Origin: Scatosoma sp045127595 | GTDB taxonomy: Bacteria > Bacillota > Clostridia > Christensenellales > Borkfalkiaceae | Assembly (NCBI GenBank): GCA_045127595.1 | Contig: JBGVQS010000019.1 | Span: 1-26,001, forward strand | Direction: 5' to 3' | Length of the DNA: 26,001 bases | Shown here: piece after piece, positions 6,712-13,653 of the stretch | How positions within the stretch are numbered: position 1 is the stretch's first letter | Layout: each line of letters starts with the position of its first letter | The notes under the pieces: model-generated | Seen by the model: the letters and a program-made list of their open reading frames with translations, nothing else | Told to the model about the DNA's origin: nothing | The model's database searches: none | Made by a program: the position numbers and the translations under genes

Positions 6712-7161
6712 ATGTGTAATACGTATAATACGTGGAATACTGCTTCTACGAATACGAATTCGTGTTGCGGAAACTGTTTTTGGAATTTGTTTAACGGTTA
6801 TCAGCGCGTTTGCCGCGACGGCTGTGGAAATCTTCGCGTGATTTCGACGAATAATTGCGGTTACAATTACGGCAACCGTTGCGGGTATCAATGCGGTTGT
6901 CATAACTGTTGCCATCAATGCTGTAACGGTTGTTCTTGCGGCGGTACGGGCAGCGGAATAGGTACAGGGAATGGCACGGGTACGGCTACGGGCGGTTACG
7001 GCTGTATTGTTCTTTGCGGCAATACGCTTGGAACTGGAACGGCAAGCACGACTTCCTGCGGCGGTTATTCCGCTAGTCAGACCGTTTCGTCGGGCGACGC
7101 ATATTACGCTCGTCAATACGGTTTATGCGGTAGAAGTTCTTGCGGCGTTTGTAACGTATAA
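6712..7161 (+). CDS. Cys/Gly/Asn-rich protein, unknown, possibly structural
   Basis: A 149-residue protein with 22 cysteines (15%), many as CC or CxC pairs in the first half (for example CGCHNCCHQCCNGCSC), then a Gly/Thr linker (GTGSGIGTGNGTGTATGG), then a further Cys/Gly tail. I recognise no enzyme family and see no signal peptide or membrane helix. The composition resembles cross-linked structural proteins such as spore coat proteins, and the neighbourhood shows that the organism sporulates. AAGAAGGA lies 13 bases before the ATG, a rather long spacing. The gene stands alone, with a terminator before it (6591-6621) and a perfect one behind it (7163-7197). Coat or envelope function is inference. 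Confidence 0.72.
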   Translation: MCNTYNTWNTASTNTNSCCGNCFWNLFNGYQRVCRDGCGNLRVISTNNCGYNYGNRCGYQCGCHNCCHQCCNGCSCGGTGSGIGTGNGTGTATGGYGCIVLCGNTLGTGTASTTSCGGYSASQTVSSGDAYYARQYGLCGRSSCGVCNV

Positions 7162-7162
7162 G

Positions 7163-7197
7163 ATCAAGGGCGGCTATTTTTGCCGCCCTTGATTTTT
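7163..7197 (+). terminator. Strong terminator after the Cys-rich gene
   Basis: A perfect 12-bp stem (7163-7174 with 7182-7193) with a short T-rich loop is followed by a T run. It begins two bases after the stop codon. Confidence 0.93.
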
Positions 7198-7245
7198 AGC
7201 GGTTTGGTAGGGATTGAAGCTTGCGCATTTGCGCATACTTACCCC

Positions 7246-8049
7246 ATGGAAAAGCTGAAACGTACCTATCGGTATTTGCGAAAAAAATACGAGTTGCTCA
7301 CGTTTAAGCGTTACACGACGCTTGCGGGTACGCTCGTGTTTTTTTTGATTATGTCGATCGTGCCGCTTGCGTTTTGGCTGACGTTGCTTGTCGGGAAACT
7401 ACCGATTGATTTCAGCAAAGTTACTAATCTACCCGTATTCGATTCGATTAAAGGAGTGCTTTCGCGGATTCGTCGGGAAGCGCTGAACGCCAGGGCAAGC
7501 GTTTCCGTCGTATTGCTTTTTAGCACGCTGTATTCTTCCACGAATCTATTTTACCAAATGCGCAAAAGCGGAGAAATTATCTACGACTACCACCGTAAAC
7601 GGCAGGGCTTACGATTGCGCTTGGCTGCTTTTTTATTGTTATTGATTACGTTGGCGATGGCGGTAGCGTTTCTAATGACGTTTGCGCTCGGCGCATTCCT
7701 GTTTGCGAAGATTTTTTCCGCGCGCTGGGCAACGCTTGCCGACTATGCTCTGCTCATTGCCATGTCTTTCGGCTTGGTATTATTATTGAACGCGTACGTA
7801 TGCCCGTTTAAAACAAAGGTGCGCTATTTTTTAAGCGGAACGTCGCTCACTGTCGGGGCATGGGTTGTTGCGGTAATCGGCTTTTCAGTGTATTTACGGT
7901 TCAGTAACGTAACTCGTTTATACGGCGCGTTAAGTACCCTGATCGTGTTCCTGCTTTGGCTGTATGCCTTGACGATCTGTTTTGTCGCAGGGGTAATTTT
8001 TAACAGCGAACGAGTGTTAAAAGCGCAAAAAAGCAAGCGGAAAGAATAA
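7246..8049 (+). CDS. YihY/BrkB-family integral membrane protein
   Basis: A 267-residue protein with about six transmembrane segments. The C-terminal signature YGALSTLIVFLLWLY followed by a further helix and FNSE is typical of the YihY/UPF0761 (formerly RNase BN/BrkB) family. The historical RNase BN label is known to be wrong and the molecular function is unsettled. The ATG at 7246 is chosen because the in-frame upstream alternative at 7180 is a TTG inside the preceding terminator. No clear ribosome binding site precedes it, so the exact start is less certain than the product. The next small gene begins 28 bp downstream and may be cotranscribed. Confidence 0.85.
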   Translation: MEKLKRTYRYLRKKYELLTFKRYTTLAGTLVFFLIMSIVPLAFWLTLLVGKLPIDFSKVTNLPVFDSIKGVLSRIRREALNARASVSVVLLFSTLYSSTNLFYQMRKSGEIIYDYHRKRQGLRLRLAAFLLLLITLAMAVAFLMTFALGAFLFAKIFSARWATLADYALLIAMSFGLVLLLNAYVCPFKTKVRYFLSGTSLTVGAWVVAVIGFSVYLRFSNVTRLYGALSTLIVFLLWLYALTICFVAGVIFNSERVLKAQKSKRKE

Positions 8050-8077
8050 TTCTTTTCATAAAGCGCATACTGCTATC

Positions 8078-8491
8078 ATGAAAAGGATTCGTGTAAAAAG
8101 CTCGCTATGCGTAGGGATATGTTCTTTGCTAATGGCGTTTTCGGGCGGTAAAAAAAGCACACTGCCCGATATCACAAAACCCTATTTGGGGGAATATGAA
8201 TGTAAAGAAGCCGTTTTAGGGGAGAAAGATCTCCTGCAAGAATTTTCTTATTTGCGTTTGGAGCTAACCCCCGACGGAAAGTATATATTTCATGTGAAAC
8301 AGCAGGGTAAAAAGAAAAGGACAACGACGCTGAAAGGCAGGTATTCTTACGATAAGGAAACGGAAACGCTGACGCTTACTTTGGGGGAGGGGGAAGCCTT
8401 TAAAAGAGAGTTTCCTTTGCGAAAGGGAGAAATTATCGTAAGTCTACCGCTTGGCAACAAACAGCTCTTATTAAAATTTGAACAAAGATAG
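8078..8491 (+). CDS. Small exported protein, unknown, with a cysteine-less lipobox-like site
   Basis: A 137-residue protein. Residues 1-22 form a signal peptide (positive start, hydrophobic core LCVGICSLLMAF). The cleavage region reads AFSGGKKS, with Gly24 where a lipoprotein would have Cys; the codon at 8147-8149 is GGT, one base from TGT. The mature part is strand-rich (YLGEYECKEA, LRLELTPDGKYIF, LKGRYSYDKETETLTL), resembling a small beta-barrel, but I cannot name a family. No ribosome binding site is evident; it may be translated after YihY, whose stop is 28 bp upstream. Export is supported by the sequence; function is unknown. Confidence 0.68.
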   Translation: MKRIRVKSSLCVGICSLLMAFSGGKKSTLPDITKPYLGEYECKEAVLGEKDLLQEFSYLRLELTPDGKYIFHVKQQGKKKRTTTLKGRYSYDKETETLTLTLGEGEAFKREFPLRKGEIIVSLPLGNKQLLLKFEQR

Positions 8492-8493
8492 TT

Positions 8494-8527
8494 GGAAAGG
8501 TCGAAAAAATCGGCCTTTTCATTTTTT
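8494..8527 (+). terminator. Terminator after the small exported protein
   Basis: GGAAAGGTCG (8494-8503) pairs with CGGCCTTTTC (8511-8520), including two G-U wobbles, and is followed by a run of seven T residues. Confidence 0.85.
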
Positions 8528-8560
8528 TACCAAAAAGTAAACAAATGTTCGTAAAATCGC

Positions 8561-8589
8561 TTGCGTTTTTCAAAAAAGTGTGTTACAAT
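8561..8589 (+). promoter_or_regulatory. Sigma-A promoter of the helicase/TtcA-like pair
   Basis: TTGCGT (8561-8566) and TACAAT (8584-8589) are 17 bp apart. The spacer is almost the same as that of the promoter at 11282-11310. The expected start near 8596 leaves only about six bases before the ATG at 8602. Confidence 0.8.
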
Positions 8590-8601
8590 AAACACAAGCT
8601 T

Positions 8602-9855
8602 ATGAAAACGGTATTGACGGCGGATCAGGAAAACGCGAACAATTTAATAGCGGAATGGTTCTTTAATACCGAGGATAAGGTATTTGTTTTATCGGGCTAT
8701 GCGGGGACGGGAAAGACCTTTCTTATCGATTACGTAGTGCGCGAAACGCTGCATTTAAAGGCAGGGGAAGAAGCGGTGTTCGTTTCTCCGACGGGAAAAG
8801 CCGCGGCGAATCTTGTAAAGGGCGGAACGGTCGCAGGTACGGTGCATAGCTTGATTTACATACGCGACGAGGACGAATTTGACGTGGACGAAAACGGGGA
8901 GATCGTCGAACAGCGGGAATTGTCCTTTATCAAGCGCGAAAAGATTGCGGAAAAGATAAAGCTCATTATCATTGACGAAGCGTCCATGATCAACGAAACG
9001 GTGTTGAACGATTTGTTGAGCTTTCATATCAAATGTCTCTTTTGCGGAGATAGTGCGCAGCTACCGCCTGTCAACGGTACTTGTCCGTTGCTTGCGCAGC
9101 CCCATTATACCTTGCGCGAGATCGTACGCCAAGCGGCGGATAATCCAATCGTACAGGTAGCGACGATGGCGCGGCGCGGGGAAACGATCCCTTACGGGAA
9201 TTATGGGGATAAGGTATGCGTTTTGCCCAAGCGGGCGTTTTCAAAGGCGCAGCGCAAACGCTTATTAATGGAAGCGGATCAGGTGATTTGCGGCACAAAC
9301 CGTACAAGGGCGGCGCTCAATACGGAAATTCGCCGTTATAAAGGGATTGACGAAGAATCGCTTTTGCCTGTGGACGGAGAAAAGCTGATTTGTACGCTGA
9401 ACGACTGGGAAAAGCCGCTCGATTCCGATCAAAAATTTCATTTAGTCAATGGGATTATCGGTCGGGCGCAAAACGTTCGGGAGAGCTTTGACGATCTTGC
9501 GGTAATGGATTTCTACGCGGATTTTATGCCGTCGGGGATCAAAGTACCCTTTGATACGGGGATTTTTACGAAAGGGAAATATACCCATTTTTACGGGGAC
9601 AGAGCCGCAACGCTTTCGGACGGAACGGTGGTGCACGAAGGCAACCTTGCGCTGTTACACCGTATGCGCGTGCTTTCGGAAGAGCCTATTTGTCGGTTTG
9701 AGTTCGCCTATGCGGTTACCTGCCACAAAGCGCAGGGCTCGGAATTTGATTTTGTAATCGTTTTCGACGAATCGTGGGCGTTTAAAGAAGAAAAGGACAG
9801 ATGGTTGTACACGGCAATCACGCGCGCCAAAGAAAAATTGCTGATAATACGTTAA
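8602..9855 (+). CDS. RecD/Dda-like superfamily 1 DNA helicase
   Basis: A 417-residue helicase. Walker A is GYAGTGKT at residues 32-39, followed by the SPTGKAAANL motif and Walker B IIIDEASM at about 140. CGDSAQLPPV is motif III. The C-terminal UvrD_C_2-type part contains FAYAVTCHKAQGSEFD and ends with LYTAITRAKEKL. This is the compact architecture of Dda-like and stand-alone RecD-like helicases, without RecBC partners nearby. The start at 8602 is chosen because the promoter at 8561-8589 overlaps any longer version, and motif spacing fits. There is no ribosome binding site, so the message may be nearly leaderless. The TtcA-like gene follows after 10 bp. Confidence 0.88.
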   Translation: MKTVLTADQENANNLIAEWFFNTEDKVFVLSGYAGTGKTFLIDYVVRETLHLKAGEEAVFVSPTGKAAANLVKGGTVAGTVHSLIYIRDEDEFDVDENGEIVEQRELSFIKREKIAEKIKLIIIDEASMINETVLNDLLSFHIKCLFCGDSAQLPPVNGTCPLLAQPHYTLREIVRQAADNPIVQVATMARRGETIPYGNYGDKVCVLPKRAFSKAQRKRLLMEADQVICGTNRTRAALNTEIRRYKGIDEESLLPVDGEKLICTLNDWEKPLDSDQKFHLVNGIIGRAQNVRESFDDLAVMDFYADFMPSGIKVPFDTGIFTKGKYTHFYGDRAATLSDGTVVHEGNLALLHRMRVLSEEPICRFEFAYAVTCHKAQGSEFDFVIVFDESWAFKEEKDRWLYTAITRAKEKLLIIR

Positions 9856-9865
9856 GGGGAAATAT

Positions 9866-10705
9866 ATGCCCAAAATTTTAGAAAAACATTTGCAAATCGA
9901 GCGTTCGATCATCACGACGTATCGAAAAACGATATGGTCGCCCTTTGTCTTGGCGGTCAAAAAATACCGTTTGATAGAAGCGGGGGATAAGATCGCCGTT
10001 TGTATTTCGGGCGGGAAGGACAGTATGCTGCTTGCAAAGCTCATGCAGGAGCTTCACCGCCACAGCGAAGTTCCGTTCGAGCTGGTCTTTTTGGTGATGG
10101 ATCCAGGCTATAACGAAGAAAACCGCAAGCGTATTGAAGAAAATGCGGAGTTGCTTCGCGTGCCGATTACGGTTTTTGAAAGCGACGTGTTTGCGGCGGC
10201 GGACTCGGCTTGTGCGCAAGCGCCCTGTTATCTTTGTGCAAGGATGCGCAGGGGGCATCTTTATGCGAAAGCAAAGGAGCTTGGCTGTAATAAAATTGCG
10301 CTCGGACACCATAAAAGCGACGTGATTGAAACAACGCTGATGGGTATGTTGTACGGTGGACAGATACAAGGCATGCTACCCCGAATCAAAAGCACGAATT
10401 TCGAGGGTGTGGAGCTGATTCGTCCGATGTACTGCATTTTGGAAGAAGACGTCTTGCGTTGGAAAGAATACAACGGATTGCAATTTATCGCCTGCGCTTG
10501 TAAATTTACGCAAAACTTGACGGGCGGAGACGAAGACACATTTTCCGCGCGCCGAAAGGTAAAGGGCTTGATCGCGCAATTAAAGCGAGAAAATCCCAAC
10601 GTGGAAAATAACATTTTCCAAAGTATCCACAACGTACAGCTTGATACTTTGGCGGAATATAAGCAGGACAGCGTAAAGCATTCTTTCCTGGAAAAATTCG
10701 ATTGA
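9866..10705 (+). CDS. TtcA/TtuA-family tRNA thiolation protein
   Basis: A 279-residue PP-loop ATPase. SGGKDS at residues 48-53 is the adenylation loop; CYLCARMRRGHLY supplies a CxxC pair, GHHKSDVIET is the next conserved motif, and a third cysteine region reads ACACKF. These features match TtcA-like enzymes, which adenylate a tRNA base and insert sulfur, using a [4Fe-4S] cluster held by cysteines. TtcA itself makes 2-thiocytidine at position 32; which tRNA base is the target here is not shown by sequence. AAGGGG precedes the ATG, and the gap to the helicase is 10 bp, so they form an operon. Confidence 0.85.
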   Translation: MPKILEKHLQIERSIITTYRKTIWSPFVLAVKKYRLIEAGDKIAVCISGGKDSMLLAKLMQELHRHSEVPFELVFLVMDPGYNEENRKRIEENAELLRVPITVFESDVFAAADSACAQAPCYLCARMRRGHLYAKAKELGCNKIALGHHKSDVIETTLMGMLYGGQIQGMLPRIKSTNFEGVELIRPMYCILEEDVLRWKEYNGLQFIACACKFTQNLTGGDEDTFSARRKVKGLIAQLKRENPNVENNIFQSIHNVQLDTLAEYKQDSVKHSFLEKFD

Positions 10706-10741
10706 TAGGCATATACTCGTTTTTCGCGCATAGGATAAAAT

Positions 10742-10996
10742 ATGCAAGAAACAACGAAACATTCAGTCGTAATTGAACAAAGGAAACTGCTCAACGTCAG
10801 CGGCGTGGAAAGCGTAGTGGCTTTTTCGGAAGTAAAAATCGTGCTTTCCTTACTTGGCGGCGGTCGTATGAGCGTAGTGGGCACAGGTTTAAAAATTTCA
10901 GGATTTTCCAAGACGAGCGGAGCGTTTACGGCGGAGGGTACGGTTTTGGGTATTTCCTATGGCGGCAAAAGCTTGGCTGCAAAAATTTTCAAATAA
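10742..10996 (+). CDS. yabP: Sporulation protein YabP
   Basis: An 84-residue protein with the YabP pattern (RKLLNVSGVESVVAFSEVKI, then LGISYGGKSL). In Bacillus yabP belongs to the mother-cell programme and is needed for sporulation, with YabQ, although its activity is unknown. The order yabP-yabQ-divIC seen here is conserved in Firmicutes and strengthens the call. AGGA lies eight bases before the ATG. CATATACT at 10710-10717 resembles a sigma-E -10 element, but I see no convincing -35, so sigma-E control is only suggested by the known family. Confidence 0.9.
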   Translation: MQETTKHSVVIEQRKLLNVSGVESVVAFSEVKIVLSLLGGGRMSVVGTGLKISGFSKTSGAFTAEGTVLGISYGGKSLAAKIFK

Positions 10997-10998
10997 CC

Positions 10999-11376
10999 GT
11001 GTTTACAGAAAATCAACTTAAAATTTTTTGCCTTTGCGTGTTGACGGGGTTTTTAGTAAGTATTTTATACGAAGCTGTCGTGTTGCTACGCGCGTTATTT
11101 CGGTGTAATAAAGGAAAAAATGCAATTCTTGGGATACTTTTGGATATTCTTTTTTGTCTATTGTTCGGTGGGGTTTGCATATACGTTTCCTATTTACTAA
11201 AATTTCCGTCCTTGCGGATTTATATGCCCGTCGGTTGGACGCTCGGTGGAATAATATATTGGAAAACTTTGCGAATAATAGTTGCATTTTTCGAAAAAGT
11301 GTGCTATAATGCTATTCGTAGAAGTCTAAAAAGGGCAAAAAGCAAGAAAAAACTCTCGAAAAAAAGTGAGGGATAG
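10999..11376 (+). CDS. yabQ: Sporulation membrane protein YabQ
   Basis: A 125-residue membrane protein with three or four hydrophobic helices (about residues 7-30, 41-65 and 73-95) and a very basic C-terminus (RRSLKRAKSKKKLSKK). It starts with GTG only two bases after the yabP stop; no ATG is available nearby. Bacillus YabQ localises to the forespore membrane and is needed for cortex formation. A strong sigma-A promoter (11282-11310) lies inside the last part of this coding region, so the downstream divIC and phosphatase genes can be expressed in growing cells independently of sporulation. Confidence 0.85.
   Translation: MFTENQLKIFCLCVLTGFLVSILYEAVVLLRALFRCNKGKNAILGILLDILFCLLFGGVCIYVSYLLKFPSLRIYMPVGWTLGGIIYWKTLRIIVAFFEKVCYNAIRRSLKRAKSKKKLSKKSEG
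11282..11310 (+). promoter_or_regulatory. Sigma-A promoter inside yabQ, driving divIC and downstream genes
   Basis: TTGCAT (11282-11287) and a perfect TATAAT (11305-11310) are separated by 17 bp. The spacer begins with part of the palindrome TTTTTCGAAAAA and ends in GTGTGC. It matches the helicase promoter at 25 of 29 positions. Confidence 0.8.
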
Positions 11377-11379
11377 GAT

Positions 11380-11640
11380 ATGACACAAGATAAGATGAGA
11401 AGAATTATTACGGCGTGCGTTTCTGCGGCGACCGTTCTTTTCGTGTTCTTGCTTTCTTTTTTGATTTATCAATGGATCACGATTGCAAACCTTGACAAAA
11501 AGGAATCGAAACTTGAACGTGAAAACAAAAAGCTGGATCAAATTATCGCGGAAGGGAACGAAGATCTCGAATATTACCTTTCGGATATCGGCAAGGATTG
11601 GCTTGCGTTTGAACTTGGATTTATCAAAGGAGAAAAATGA
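11380..11640 (+). CDS. divIC: Septum formation protein of the FtsB/DivIC family
   Basis: An 86-residue protein with a short cytoplasmic start, one transmembrane helix (about residues 13-32) and a coiled-coil segment rich in E and K (about 37-60), the layout of DivIC/FtsB. These proteins bridge FtsQ/DivIB and FtsL in the division complex. The position after yabP-yabQ is the conserved location of divIC in Firmicutes. GGATAGGAT lies just before the ATG. The stop codon overlaps the start of the phosphatase gene (ATGA), indicating coupled translation. Confidence 0.9.
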   Translation: MTQDKMRRIITACVSAATVLFVFLLSFLIYQWITIANLDKKESKLERENKKLDQIIAEGNEDLEYYLSDIGKDWLAFELGFIKGEK

Positions 11641-12506
11641 GAAAATTTGCCGTAATTGACATCGGCTCGAATTCCGTTCGCCTAATGTTTGTGGCGGACG
11701 GAAAAGTTTTATATAAGAGTCTTCATACGACGCGGCTTGGGGAAGGGCTTGCAAGCTCCAACCGCTTGACGGACGCCGCAATCGAGCGTTCCGCGCTTGC
11801 GGTTGCCGCGTATTTTCAGCGTGCGAAAGACGAGGGCGCGGAAGAAGTGTTTGCGTTTGCGACGGCGGCGGTGCGCTCGGCGGAAAACAGGCAAGCGTTT
11901 TTGGATAGAGTCAAAATCCTTTGCGGTTTGTCCGTAGAAGTAATTTCAGGCGAAGAAGAAGGGGAAATCGGCATTTTGGGCGCGCTTGGGGAAGCGGACG
12001 GCGGCGTGATTGACGTCGGCGGCGCAAGTACGGAAATCGTGCTCCGAAAAAACGGCGTTTCCTTTTATAAAAAGAGTATCAACGTCGGCGTAGTGCGATT
12101 GAAAGACGCTTGCGGCAGGGAGAAAGCCGCGCTGAACGAATACGCGAAAGCGCGCGTGGAAGAATACGAGGAACTTCCGCCCGTAAAAGAGTTGTACGCG
12201 ATCGGGGGTACGGCGACGACGCTCGGCGCGCAAGTGCTTGGGCTTAAAGAATACGATTCGGAAAAAATTACGGGCGCGGTCATAACGCTCGAACAGTTAC
12301 AAAGCCTTTCGGACAAGCTATTAAATATGACGGTGGAAGAAATTGCTACGTTGCCCTGTATGCCCAAAGGGCGCGCGGACGTTTTGACGGGCGGCGCGGT
12401 ATGGCTTTGCACCGTAATGGAACGTTTCGGGATTGAAAAACTCATAATCAGCGATCGAGATAATTTGGAAGGATACGCAATCAAACGGGGATTGATGAAG
12501 ATATGA
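11637..12506 (+). CDS. Ppx/GppA-family phosphatase
   Basis: A 289-residue ASKHA-fold protein. The first phosphate loop DIGSNSVRLM is at about residues 8-17, and the second (DVGGASTEI) is at about 125-133 after SGEEEGEIG. GGTATTLGA at about 190 is the third conserved element. Ppx/GppA enzymes hydrolyse inorganic polyphosphate or pppGpp. The length matches the short form that has only the catalytic domains and lacks the C-terminal HD-like region of E. coli Ppx. It overlaps divIC by four bases at its start and the next gene by four bases at its end. Whether polyphosphate or pppGpp is the substrate cannot be told. Confidence 0.9.
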   Translation: MRKFAVIDIGSNSVRLMFVADGKVLYKSLHTTRLGEGLASSNRLTDAAIERSALAVAAYFQRAKDEGAEEVFAFATAAVRSAENRQAFLDRVKILCGLSVEVISGEEEGEIGILGALGEADGGVIDVGGASTEIVLRKNGVSFYKKSINVGVVRLKDACGREKAALNEYAKARVEEYEELPPVKELYAIGGTATTLGAQVLGLKEYDSEKITGAVITLEQLQSLSDKLLNMTVEEIATLPCMPKGRADVLTGGAVWLCTVMERFGIEKLIISDRDNLEGYAIKRGLMKI

Positions 12507-13573
12507 AAGGTAGACGGTTAGCGCTTTCCTATGCGGCGTTTTTGACAATTTTACTGTGCGGCGGTTTTGTGCTTGCATTTTATTTTGCTTGGCAAAGCGG
12601 CGCTCGCGCAAGCGTTTTTTGCGTATTCGGTATTATGCTCGGTTTTATTTTTGCACCGATCGTGCATGAATTTGGGCATATCGCTATGGCAAGATGCGGA
12701 AAAATGGATTGCGTTTACGCGAAATTTTTTTGCTTTACAATTTACGTAAAAAAGGGCAAGAAGCGCTTTGGTTTTGCTTCTCCTTTGGCGGCGGATCAAA
12801 CGCAGGTCGTTCCAAAAATGGGCGGCGATATGAAAAAACGTGCACTGCTGTATACGGCAGGCGGTTTGATGACGAGCGGGCTCTTTTTGTTTTGCCTTGT
12901 TTGCGTTGCGCTTACGCTTACGTTGGTCGGAAAAACGAATTATATATGGTGGGGGGCTGTGCCCTATCCCGCGTATCTTTTTTTCTTGAATGTGTTGCCT
13001 TTTGAATACGCAAGCGGCAAGACGGACGCGCTTGTGTACCGTGGGATAAAAAAAGAAGAAGACGCAGAAAAGACGATGCTTGCCGCCATGGAGATACAGG
13101 GCAGACTGTACGCAGGCGAAACGTTCGCGCAAATGGACGAAAAGCTCTATTTCGAGCTTCCCCAACTGCGCGAGGACGAGCCGTTGTATGCGGTCATTCT
13201 CGATTTGCGCTATCGCTATTATTTGGAAAAGGAAGATATGCAGGGCGCAGCGGAATGCTTGAATCGCTTGATTACGGCACAGGAGTATCTTTCCGATACG
13301 GAGCTTGAAAAGCTTGCAGGAGAGCTTGTGTATATGCACTCGGTTTTGGGGAACGTGGAAAAGGCGGAAGAACGCAGCAAAGCTTGCCGAGAATATCTCG
13401 TGGGGGATAGCGCGGCGGCAAAACGGATTTTGGCGGCGTTTTCCCACGCGGCGGGAAAGACGGAAGCAATCGAGCCGCTGATTGCGCAGGCGCGCGAAGC
13501 CTTGCAATATGAACGGATTTCAGGGCTGAAAAAATGGGAAGAAATCCTGCTTTCGCGCATCAGCGAAAAATAA
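12503..13573 (+). CDS. M50-like membrane metallopeptidase with C-terminal helical-repeat region
   Basis: A 356-residue protein. Helices at about 10-30 and 38-58 end in the zinc-site motif HEFGH (55-59), inside the membrane as in site-2 proteases. A second block of hydrophobic helices (about 112-170) ends in LPFEYASGKTDAL, at the position of the usual NxxPxxxxDG motif; its Asp may be the third zinc ligand. The last about 160 residues are soluble and helical, with TPR-like spacing (LYAVILDLRYRYYLEKEDMQ). The start overlaps the phosphatase stop (ATGA). I cannot name a substrate; intramembrane cleavage of a signalling protein is a family-based guess. Confidence 0.75.
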   Translation: MKGRRLALSYAAFLTILLCGGFVLAFYFAWQSGARASVFCVFGIMLGFIFAPIVHEFGHIAMARCGKMDCVYAKFFCFTIYVKKGKKRFGFASPLAADQTQVVPKMGGDMKKRALLYTAGGLMTSGLFLFCLVCVALTLTLVGKTNYIWWGAVPYPAYLFFLNVLPFEYASGKTDALVYRGIKKEEDAEKTMLAAMEIQGRLYAGETFAQMDEKLYFELPQLREDEPLYAVILDLRYRYYLEKEDMQGAAECLNRLITAQEYLSDTELEKLAGELVYMHSVLGNVEKAEERSKACREYLVGDSAAAKRILAAFSHAAGKTEAIEPLIAQAREALQYERISGLKKWEEILLSRISEK

Positions 13574-13610
13574 CTTTCAAGCGCGCGTGTTATAAAAAGA
13601 GGAAGAAAAG

Positions 13611-13639
13611 TCAAAAATAGATATATCTTTGATTTTTGA
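13611..13639 (+). promoter_or_regulatory. Nested inverted repeat before malQ
   Basis: TCAAAAAT (13611-13618) pairs with ATTTTTGA (13632-13639), and between them is the palindrome AGATATATCT (13619-13628). The right arm touches the malQ ribosome binding site GAAGGA (13638-13643). It could be a repressor site or a hairpin that limits translation. Confidence 0.4.
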
Positions 13640-13653
13640 AGGACGTAAGAGAT

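Noticed and set aside
7180..7245. Upstream extension of the YihY-family gene
   Set aside because: The extension starts with a TTG inside a perfect terminator hairpin and has no family similarity.
8545..8601. Upstream extension of the helicase (ATG at 8545)
   Set aside because: This stretch contains a good promoter. Its translation looks like part of yabQ only because the two promoters are nearly identical in sequence and frame.
10261..10911. Minus-strand open frame of 216 codons
   Set aside because: It runs antisense to the TtcA-like gene and yabP, both recognised by motifs, with no ribosome binding site or family resemblance.
12551..13507. Long open frame (318 codons) on the minus strand
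   Set aside because: It is antisense to the M50-like gene, which has a zinc motif, coupled start and proper membrane helices. The antisense translation is basic, low-complexity and matches nothing.
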